A stretch of DNA of 64,000 nt, taken from Pannonibacter sp. SL95 (GTDB lineage: Bacteria; Pseudomonadota; Alphaproteobacteria; Rhizobiales; Stappiaceae). Positions 56,716 to 64,000 of the stretch are shown here, piece by piece (position 1 is the first letter of the stretch; every line of letters begins with the position of its first letter). The stretch is taken from positions 1,116,001 to 1,180,000 of the forward strand of contig NZ_JAPPRC010000006.1 of NCBI RefSeq assembly GCF_026672425.1, written 5' to 3'. Position numbers and translations under genes: made by a program. The notes under the pieces are model-generated. The model had not been told where the DNA came from, ran no database searches, and worked only from the letters and a program-made list of their open reading frames with translations.

Positions 56716-58104
56716 TTACCGCGTGGCCTTCAGCAGCCGCTCCACGGCTGAGCCGCCGGCGCGGACGCCATCCAGTTCTTCGGCGGTGATCGCCACCACG
56801 CGGTCGATCTGCTCGAACGTGTGCTCGCTGGTGATGAAGAAGCGCAGCCGGGCGGCCTTTTCCGCCACCGCCGGGAAGATGATCGGCAGGGCGTTGACGC
56901 CGCGCTCCAGGAGGCGATTGGCGAGGGTCACGGCGCCGATGCTGTCGCCGACGATGACCGGAACCACCGAGTAGCCGGCACTCGGTCCGGTGTCGAGACC
57001 GGCAGCCTTGGCCGCTTTCAGGAAATGCTGGCCATTGGCCTGCAGCCGGGCCACCCGCTCCGGCTCCCGCTCCAGGAGTTCGGCGCTCTTGGTTGCCGCA
57101 GCCGTGAGGGCCGGGGAGAGGCCGACGGAGAAGACGAAGCCTGGAGCCGTCGCCTTCAGGTAGTCGCACAGCACCCGCGATGCCGCGATATAGCCGCCGC
57201 AGGACGAGAAGGTCTTGGACAGGGTCCCCATCCACATCTCGACCTCGTTCGGGTCGACGCCGTAATGCTCGGCAATGCCGCGTCCGGTTTCTCCAAGGAC
57301 GCCAATGGAATGTGCCTCGTCCACCAGCAGCCAGGCATCATAGGCCTGCTTCAGCTTGACCACGCGCCTCAGATCCGGGAAGTCGCCATCCATCGAGTAG
57401 AGGCCTTCCACGACGATCAGCACATGCTCGTACTTGTGCCGGTTTTCCGCCAGCAGACGCTCCAGCGCATCCAGATCGTCATGCGGGAAGTTGATCCGGG
57501 TTGCCCCGGACAGCCGCGCGCCTTCGGCGATGGAATTGTGCACGAGCTGATCGGTGAGGATCAGGTCGCCCTTGTTCATCAGGTGGCCGATGGTGGTGAC
57601 ATTGGTTGCGTGTCCGCTCACCATCACCACCGCCGCCTCGGTTCCGTGGATACGGGCGAGCGCTTCTTCCAGCTGCCGGTGGATCGGCCGTTCGCCGGCC
57701 ACAACGCGGCTGGCCGATACGCTGACGCCATAGGTCTCGACGGCTTGTTGCGCAGCGGCAATCACTTCCGGATGACCATTGAGGCCAACGTAATTGTAGG
57801 AGGCAAAGTTGTCGTAGACCTTGCCGTCGATCGTCGTGGTTCCGGCGGCGAGGCCATCATGCGCCCGGAAGAACGGGTTGCCGATCCCCATCATTTCCGC
57901 CGCCGCACGCTGCATCTGCAACTGGCGTACCTGCGGCAGTTCGGTGAAGTCGAAGGCGCGGCGCTTGGCCGGTGCCTCGGCGCCCGCTGCCGGCGCGGCG
58001 GGACGGCGGTCGCGGCCAGCACGGCGGCCAGCGCGCACGCTGTCCATCAGCTTGTCGCGGTCTCCGCTGGCAATGCCGCCAAGGCTCGGGCGCTTCTCTG
58101 TCAT
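56716..58104 (-). CDS. rkpG: RkpG-like alpha-oxoamine synthase (AONS/serine palmitoyltransferase family)
   Basis: A 462-residue PLP enzyme of the group that condenses an acyl thioester with an amino acid (8-amino-7-oxononanoate synthase, serine palmitoyltransferase). After a 50-residue basic N-terminal extension come NFASYNYVGLNGHP, SGHATNVTTIGHL, the cofactor-stacking and Asp motif LLVDEAHSIGVLG and the PLP lysine in MGTLSKTFSSCGGYIA. Its ATG overlaps the stop of the giant synthase gene (ATGA), so the two are translationally coupled, which argues that the acyl donor is the ACP-bound product of that synthase. Rhizobial rkpG is the closest known context. Confidence 0.87.
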   Translation of the reverse strand: MTEKRPSLGGIASGDRDKLMDSVRAGRRAGRDRRPAAPAAGAEAPAKRRAFDFTELPQVRQLQMQRAAAEMMGIGNPFFRAHDGLAAGTTTIDGKVYDNFASYNYVGLNGHPEVIAAAQQAVETYGVSVSASRVVAGERPIHRQLEEALARIHGTEAAVVMVSGHATNVTTIGHLMNKGDLILTDQLVHNSIAEGARLSGATRINFPHDDLDALERLLAENRHKYEHVLIVVEGLYSMDGDFPDLRRVVKLKQAYDAWLLVDEAHSIGVLGETGRGIAEHYGVDPNEVEMWMGTLSKTFSSCGGYIAASRVLCDYLKATAPGFVFSVGLSPALTAAATKSAELLEREPERVARLQANGQHFLKAAKAAGLDTGPSAGYSVVPVIVGDSIGAVTLANRLLERGVNALPIIFPAVAEKAARLRFFITSEHTFEQIDRVVAITAEELDGVRAGGSAVERLLKATR

Positions 58105-61100
58105 AGCAGGGACCTCATCTCGCGGCTCTTGGCTTCAACCTGTTCGGCAATCCCGGCCAGGTCACCGGCCTCGGCGAAGTCGCCGGAGACGTGCTGGCTG
58201 GCGAGCTGCTGTGCTTCGGCCGATGCACCATTGTCGCCTTCACCGCCAAGAACGCGGTTGACCACGCGGGTGGCAAGGTCGATCAGCGTCGCGCCATTGG
58301 CCAGCGACATCAGCGGGATGTCGATGCCGAGCTGGCGTTCGGCGCTCATGCGCAGCTCAAGTGCCATGAGCGAGTCCATGCCGACGTCCGACAGCGGCTT
58401 GTGCGGATCGATCTCCTCCGGCGCAATGCGCAGGATCTTGCCGATCTCGCCAGCCAGCAGGCCACACACGGTGGTCACGGCCTTGACCTTGTCCATGCCC
58501 TTCAGGAGCACGTTGAGGTCAACGGCGCCTTCTGCAACCGCGCCGTCTTCGGCGGACCCGAGCCCCATGAGATCGACCAGCGGCGTATCGAGCAGCGCCA
58601 GTTCGCGCCGGGCCGACTGCCAGTCGATGCGGGCAAAGCCGACTGCCGCCGTCTCGAGATCTGTCTGCGGCTCGCCCATCAGCGCAATCAGCCCGTCGAG
58701 GGCTTCGCGTGCGGAGAGAGCGTGGCGGCCAAGCTTGCGCGACAGCAGCTCGTTGACGTCCTGGTTGCGGGCGAGATAGCCGGCATCCGAGATCGCGCCC
58801 CAGGCCACGGCAAGGCCCGGCTTGCCGGCAGCGCGGCGCTTGCGGGCCAGCGCTTCCAGATAGCCGTTGGCGGCAACATAGTTCGCCTGTCCCGGGTTGC
58901 CGACGAGCGTCGTTGCCGAGGAGTACAGCACGAAATGCTCCAGCGGATCGTTCGCCGTCAACCGGTCCAGCAGCTCCGCGCCGCGCACCTTCGGTGCCAG
59001 CACGCGGGTCAGGCCGTCGTGGTCGAGGTTGGAGATCAGCACGTCGTTCAGCACCATGGCGGTGTGGAACACGCCGCGGATCGGCGGCAGGCTGGTCCGC
59101 GCCGTCTCAAGGGCGGCAGCAAGGCTCTTCTCATCGGTCAGGTCGCAGGCCGGAGCCACCACCTTGACGCCGCGTGCCGACAGTTCAGTGATGACTGCGG
59201 CGGCTTCCTCGGTGCTGCCACCACGCCGGCTGAGCACGACGAGATTGCGTGCGCCCAAATCGGCCATGCGGCGCAGCAGCTCGGTGCCGAAGCCACCGAA
59301 GCCGCCACCGATCACATAGGTCGCATCTGCACGCAGCGCGAAGTCATGGCTGCGGCGCACATCGGCCGGCACATGCGGCGGCCGCAGGATGATCTTGCCG
59401 ATATGCCCGGCCTGCTGCATCAGGCGGAACGCCTCGACCACGCCATCGGCCTCGAAGACGCGATAGGGGAGCGGTGCCAGCGTACCGGCTTCGAACAGGC
59501 GGACCAGCTCGACGAACAGCTCCTTGGCCAGCTTGGGCTGACGGGTCAGCAGCTGGTCGGCATCGATGCCAAAGTAAGTCAGGTTCTGGCGGAACGGCCT
59601 GAGGCCAATGCGGGTGTTGCCGTAGTAGTCGCGCTTGCCCAGTTCCAGGAAGCGGCCGAACGGACGCAGCACCTCGATGGAGCGTTCCATCGCCTCGCCG
59701 AACAGCGAGTTGAGGACGACATCCACGCCTTCCCCGTCGGTCGCGGTCATGACTTCGTCGACGAAGGCAAGGCTGCGCGAATCCAGCACCAGATCGGCGC
59801 CGAGCAGTCGCAGGAAGCTGCGCTTCTCTTCAGAGCCAGCGGTCGTGATCACCCGCGCACCGCGCCACTTGGCAATCTGCAGGGCGGCCAGGCCGACACC
59901 GCCGGCGCCGCCGTGGATCAGCACCGTCTCGCCTTCCGACAGACGGGCCAGATGCACCAGCGCGTAATAGGCGGTCAGGAACGTGACCGGAATGGTCGCA
60001 GCCTCTTCCGGGGAGACGGTCGTGGGCATCGGGGCACAGGCATCCTCGGACACCGTCACATGCGAGGCAAAGCAGGCCGGCGCAAAGGTGATGACCCGGT
60101 CGCCCGGCCGGAACCGGCCGGCATCCGGACCGGTCGCCAGCACGATACCGCAGCATTCCATGCCAAGCGTCGGGCCGGCAAAGCCGTCTTCCAGCGCCTC
60201 TTCCGGCAACAGGCCAAGCGCCCACATCACATCGCGGAAGTTGAGGCCGCTGGCCTCGACCGCGATCTCGATCTCGTTGCCTTCAGGTGCCTTGCGGCCA
60301 ACCGCGTGCCAGGACAGCTGGTCCAGCGAACCCTGACGCAGGATATCGAGGCGCATCGCCGGGTTGGCTTCAGGCGCGACTTCGCTATCACTGAACAGGC
60401 CACCCTGCACGATGCGCAGACCAGAGCGGCGGCGGCCGTCAATGATGACTTCCCGCTCTGCGCCGCTCTTGAGGATCTCATCGGCAAGGCGCACGGCGGC
60501 AACGCCGGGTTCCAGCGTCGGCGACACGTCGATGAGGCGGATGCCGGCGTTGGCGAACTCGTTCATCGCCACGCGGCCATAGGCCCAGACGGCGGCCTGG
60601 TCAGGACGGTGCGCGGAGCCACCGGCTACATCCTGCATGCCGCCGGGGGCGACGATCCAGAGGCGTGTGTCAGCAAAGCCGATGCTGTTGAGAAGGCGCG
60701 TCAGCTGCCACGTGCGCTGGTCGACGACAGCCAGTGCATCGCCGGCGGGAGCATAGGCTCCGGCCAGATGGACGATCCCGGCGCTGGCGCGCTTCAAGAG
60801 CTGCGCCGTCTCGGCATTGCCGGCGTCAAGGTTGAGGTTGATGAGGCCATCGCCGGCACCGGTTACGGCATCGGCAACGGCAACGGCAATGGTCACCTTG
60901 AGGCCACGCGGCGCGAGCGTCGTGATCAGAGCTTCGGCCAGCTTGCGGCTTTCGCCATCGGCGTCAGCAATCACCAGCAGTTCGGAGGCGGTGACGGTCT
61001 CGGCATCAGCTGCCCCGGTTGCGGCCTGCGCCAGGGGCGGCTTGCGGGCAGCAATGAGGGTTGCCTCGGCGACGTCGCTGGCAAGCGCGGTGGTCTCTAC

Positions 61101-64000
61101 GGCTTCGAGCCCGAAACCTTCCAGAACGCTGCGCCATTCCTCAGCGCCGCGCTGCCGCGAGATCGGGAAGCTGGCGACTGCGGTCTCACGCCACCAGTCT
61201 GCGCCGATACCGCGCAACAGGTCTGTGAGCGGGGAGGGCACGAACTCGGCGCTGAACAGCAGCCCGCCTTGCACGAGATGCTTGGCAACGGCCGCAATGT
61301 CGTCGGCGTTGCGGTCACTCAGGCTGCCACCGGACAAGATGATGTCGAACGGACCGGCGGCGGCAAGGCCATCGGCGTCGTCGAAGGCAATAAAGCGGAG
61401 ATTGTTCGAGCCGGTCCACTGCCGCTCGGCGCGGCCGAGCAGTGTTGACACCGGGTCGGTGACGGTCACGGAAGCGCGGCGCGGATCGGCGGCCCGGTCG
61501 AGGGCCAGCAGCAGTTCCGGGCTGTCGGCACCCAGCACCATCAGGCGCAGCGCCTGGTCCTGCGGCCAGCCGGCGATGATCTTTTCGGCCAGGTGACGCA
61601 GGCCCTCGTTGCGGGCAAGCGCAGCCGGCGAGGAGGTCTGATAGGCCTCGTACAGGCCAGAGGCAAACCAGCCCGATGCCTTGTCTGCAAGACCCCGGGC
61701 CAGCAGCGCCTCAAGGCCTTCGTGCAGGCGCGACAGCAGCGAGGCTTCAGCGATGTGGCCGGAGGCCTCCAGCGCAACGGTCTTCAAAAGGTCAGCCGTC
61801 GCCGGGCCATCCGCCGGATCCGTCAGGACGGTGTGGCTGCCGGCTTCATCGGCCAGGCCACTGTCGATCAGCCAGCCGACGAGGGCATGGACGAGCGGCA
61901 GGGCGCTGTCGGCGATCTTGCCGCTGGCAACCAGCGCGTCGACATCGAAATTCGCCCCACCAGCGATGCGCCAGAGCGTCTCGTGGGCGATGGTCCGCCC
62001 CATCGCCTCGACCAGCAGCAGGGTCTCGCCCGGCTCGAAGTCAGTTTCGCTGGCAATGCCGGCGGCCCGGGCAAAGGCGGCAAAGCCCTCCGGCATGACG
62101 TCGGCGATCGGGGCAATGCGCGCGGCGTCAGGCAGCAGCGTTGCGAACGTGCGGTAGGCAAGGTCGTCGCGGCGGGTTTCGCGGCCAAGGCGCACCGCGC
62201 GGAAGCGGGCCTGGGTCAGCCGGGCAATGACGTCGCCATTTGCGTCCAGATACTCGAAGCTTGCCTCGATGGAACGCGGCGAAGCCTTGGTGACCTTGAT
62301 CGTCACGCTGGCCGGAACGGCTTCCGGTGCCAGCAGGCGCAGCGCGCCGAAACGGATCGGCAGGAAGCTGGTCTGCGCCGGGATTTCCTTCACGCCGTTC
62401 AGCAGCGCGAACAGGCCGTGGAAGCCTGCGTCCAGCAAAGTCGGACACAGCGCGAAGCGTTCGTCTGCCAGCGTCTCGATCTGCGGCTTCAGGGTCACCG
62501 TTGCGGTCGTCGCATCATGGGTGACGACGGTTTCCGCGCGCTGGAAGGCTGGGCCGTAGCGCAGCCCAAAGGCCCGGGTGACCTCGTAGAGGGCCGCATG
62601 GTCGAGCGTGACAAGCGTCTCGCTTCCGGTCTTCAGAACCGGCGTCCGGTCCTTGCGAACGGCGGACACATAGTGGCCACGGGCATTGAGCGCCCATTCG
62701 GCACCCGCCAGACGCGGCCGCGACATGACTTCCACGACATGGTCGTCGGAGGAGATGCGGACCTGGGTCTCGAAGGTCTCGGCACCGTCAAACACCAGCG
62801 GCCGCAGGATGTCGAAATCACGCAGCTCGATCTCGTCGGCACCGGACCAGCGCAGGGCAGCGCGCAGGGCCATTTCGGTGTAGTAGCCGGCGGCCGGGAA
62901 CACGATGGACTCTTCCACCTTGTGATCGGCCAGCCAAGGCAGCATGGCCGGATCAACGTGGTTGAACCACTCGCCCACGTCCTGGCGCAGCCGGTAGCCA
63001 AGCAGCGGCCAGCTCTTGCCGAACATGTAGTCGACGCTTTCGGCCGTCGCCTCAGGCTTGAAGGGCACGTTCTGCCAGGGGTAGTTCGGCAGGGCAACCG
63101 GCTGCAGCGGCGCTTCGCCGAAGAACGCATCCAGCTCGACCGCGCCACCAAAGGCCAGCACGCCGGCGGCGGTGTGCTCGACCGGATTGCGGGCGGTTTC
63201 ACCATTCTTGGCCGGCATGTCGAGGCTGGCGAGCACATCGGCACGCTGGCCGCCCTCGCGCAGCACGTCGGTCATGTAGGTGCCGAGCACCGGACGCGAG
63301 CCAATTTCCAGGAACACGGAGATGCCGTCAGCCGCCATCGCCTCGATGGCCGAGGAGAACAGCACCGGCTGGCGCACGTTGCGCCACCAGTAATCCGGGT
63401 CCAGCGCCACATCGCGCTTGTCCGGGTCAACGGTCGAATAGAACGGGATGTCGGACTGACGCGGCACAACGCCATCCAGCGCGGCCAGCAGCGGCTCGCG
63501 GATCGGCTCCACCAGCGCGCAGTGGAACGGATAGGCGAGGTTGAGCTTCTTCATCGCCCAACGCTTCTTGCGGGCGTATTTGCCGAAGGCGTCGAGGCTC
63601 TCGACCGGGCCGGAGATGGTCACGCTGCGCGGCGAGTTGATCGCGGCCAGCTCGATGCGTGGGAACCCGGCCTCGTCGATGGCTGCCTGTGCGTCCTGCG
63701 CCGACAGCAGGAGGGCGGCCATGGTGCCAAGATCACGAATGACCTCCTGACGCGTCGAGCGGGCGTGGATGACCTTGACGGCCTGGTCCAGCGTCAGCGC
63801 GCCAGAGCACCAGGCGGCCGCGACTTCGCCCACGCTGTGGCCGGCAACCGCGCTCGGGCGCAGGCCGCGCTTGGCCAGCGCCTCGACGAGGGCAACCTGG
63901 ACGGCAAACAGCAGCGGCTGTGCGATTTCCGTGCGCTCGATCTCGTTTTCGAGATCCTCGGAGAACAGCGTGGTCAGCAGCGACCAGCCGCCAAGGCCCA
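58101..64000 (-). CDS. rkpA: RkpA-like type I polyketide/fatty-acid synthase (N-terminal part outside window)
   Basis: About 1,966 residues are visible and the frame is open through the right edge. In order: acyltransferase (active-site AGHSVGE at about 63842-63830, later HARSTRQEVIR and SITISGP-type segments), dehydratase (ADHKVEESIVFPAAGYY; LLDAGFHGLF), a degenerate methyltransferase-like region (about 61.0-61.9 kb), enoyl reductase (LIHGGAGGVGLAAL), ketoreductase (GGGFGGFGTELL; YSSATTLVGNPGQANYVAAN) and an acyl carrier domain (DVGMDSLMALEL). A ketosynthase should lie upstream. With a full reductive set it should make a saturated or modified acyl chain, held on the ACP for the coupled RkpG-like enzyme. 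Confidence 0.93.
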   Translation of the reverse strand, partial: GLGGWSLLTTLFSEDLENEIERTEIAQPLLFAVQVALVEALAKRGLRPSAVAGHSVGEVAAAWCSGALTLDQAVKVIHARSTRQEVIRDLGTMAALLLSAQDAQAAIDEAGFPRIELAAINSPRSVTISGPVESLDAFGKYARKKRWAMKKLNLAYPFHCALVEPIREPLLAALDGVVPRQSDIPFYSTVDPDKRDVALDPDYWWRNVRQPVLFSSAIEAMAADGISVFLEIGSRPVLGTYMTDVLREGGQRADVLASLDMPAKNGETARNPVEHTAAGVLAFGGAVELDAFFGEAPLQPVALPNYPWQNVPFKPEATAESVDYMFGKSWPLLGYRLRQDVGEWFNHVDPAMLPWLADHKVEESIVFPAAGYYTEMALRAALRWSGADEIELRDFDILRPLVFDGAETFETQVRISSDDHVVEVMSRPRLAGAEWALNARGHYVSAVRKDRTPVLKTGSETLVTLDHAALYEVTRAFGLRYGPAFQRAETVVTHDATTATVTLKPQIETLADERFALCPTLLDAGFHGLFALLNGVKEIPAQTSFLPIRFGALRLLAPEAVPASVTIKVTKASPRSIEASFEYLDANGDVIARLTQARFRAVRLGRETRRDDLAYRTFATLLPDAARIAPIADVMPEGFAAFARAAGIASETDFEPGETLLLVEAMGRTIAHETLWRIAGGANFDVDALVASGKIADSALPLVHALVGWLIDSGLADEAGSHTVLTDPADGPATADLLKTVALEASGHIAEASLLSRLHEGLEALLARGLADKASGWFASGLYEAYQTSSPAALARNEGLRHLAEKIIAGWPQDQALRLMVLGADSPELLLALDRAADPRRASVTVTDPVSTLLGRAERQWTGSNNLRFIAFDDADGLAAAGPFDIILSGGSLSDRNADDIAAVAKHLVQGGLLFSAEFVPSPLTDLLRGIGADWWRETAVASFPISRQRGAEEWRSVLEGFGLEAVETTALASDVAEATLIAARKPPLAQAATGAADAETVTASELLVIADADGESRKLAEALITTLAPRGLKVTIAVAVADAVTGAGDGLINLNLDAGNAETAQLLKRASAGIVHLAGAYAPAGDALAVVDQRTWQLTRLLNSIGFADTRLWIVAPGGMQDVAGGSAHRPDQAAVWAYGRVAMNEFANAGIRLIDVSPTLEPGVAAVRLADEILKSGAEREVIIDGRRRSGLRIVQGGLFSDSEVAPEANPAMRLDILRQGSLDQLSWHAVGRKAPEGNEIEIAVEASGLNFRDVMWALGLLPEEALEDGFAGPTLGMECCGIVLATGPDAGRFRPGDRVITFAPACFASHVTVSEDACAPMPTTVSPEEAATIPVTFLTAYYALVHLARLSEGETVLIHGGAGGVGLAALQIAKWRGARVITTAGSEEKRSFLRLLGADLVLDSRSLAFVDEVMTATDGEGVDVVLNSLFGEAMERSIEVLRPFGRFLELGKRDYYGNTRIGLRPFRQNLTYFGIDADQLLTRQPKLAKELFVELVRLFEAGTLAPLPYRVFEADGVVEAFRLMQQAGHIGKIILRPPHVPADVRRSHDFALRADATYVIGGGFGGFGTELLRRMADLGARNLVVLSRRGGSTEEAAAVITELSARGVKVVAPACDLTDEKSLAAALETARTSLPPIRGVFHTAMVLNDVLISNLDHDGLTRVLAPKVRGAELLDRLTANDPLEHFVLYSSATTLVGNPGQANYVAANGYLEALARKRRAAGKPGLAVAWGAISDAGYLARNQDVNELLSRKLGRHALSAREALDGLIALMGEPQTDLETAAVGFARIDWQSARRELALLDTPLVDLMGLGSAEDGAVAEGAVDLNVLLKGMDKVKAVTTVCGLLAGEIGKILRIAPEEIDPHKPLSDVGMDSLMALELRMSAERQLGIDIPLMSLANGATLIDLATRVVNRVLGGEGDNGASAEAQQLASQHVSGDFAEAGDLAGIAEQVEAKSREMRSLL

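Noticed and set aside
58191-61448. 1,085-codon plus-strand frame opposite the polyketide synthase
   Set aside because: Very long but antisense to recognisable ACP, KR and ER domains; its translation has no domain or ribosome site.

Overview
The window reads as chromosomal DNA of a GC-rich alphaproteobacterium, most likely in the order Hyphomicrobiales (a Stappiaceae/Pannonibacter-like relative is my guess, from gene style only). Reasons: an Mrp protein with a GHSH-repeat linker and no CPxC motif, a fused MobA-MoeA, TamA-TamB, class I fumarase, CZB chemoreceptor, and above all a rhizobial-style capsule locus with rkpA/rkpG/rkpH-like genes next to kps export genes.

Layout. Bases 1-15,000 are ordinary chromosome: an MBL-fold hydrolase (cut by the left edge), molybdenum-cofactor genes (mobA-moeA fusion, moaA), a BLUF blue-light sensor, two oxidoreductase/nucleotidase genes, a frameshifted mrp, two transporters, a photolyase, an FkbM methyltransferase, a DUF971 protein and an L,D-transpeptidase.

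Bases 15,000-24,600 form a rearranged region. Two full IS110-family elements (about 15353-16520 and 23250-24417) and a 5'-truncated third copy (20658-21083) surround the class I fumarase gene. A 1,353-bp direct repeat (16101-17453 and 20658-22010, no indels, about 1.2% different) flanks about 3.2 kb of foreign-looking DNA with a LysR regulator, a divergent 14-TM-type drug exporter and a second LysR gene lacking its DNA-binding domain. The geometry is that of a circle integrated by a single crossover. The leader of both full IS elements can be read as a bridge RNA: its two internal loops match the target on both sides of the element and the element's own ends.

Bases 24,600-38,700: a YceI-cytochrome b561-YceI operon, a glycerophosphodiesterase, gabD-type dehydrogenase with a 14-bp palindromic operator, tamB-tamA for outer-membrane assembly, a soluble chemoreceptor and folD.

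Bases 38,700-64,000 are a capsule (K-antigen) locus: export genes of the KpsD/E/M/T type, two KpsS-like and one KpsC-like Kdo transferase, two glycosyltransferases, GDP-mannose 4,6-dehydratase, a secreted V8-like protease, a protein of unknown function, and at the right end an rkpH-like reductase, an rkpG-like alpha-oxoamine synthase and a giant rkpA-like polyketide/fatty-acid synthase running off the window. The last three have the logic of a sphingoid-base pathway (acyl-ACP made by the synthase, condensed with an amino acid, then keto-reduced), so the locus probably makes both a polysaccharide and the special lipid used with it.
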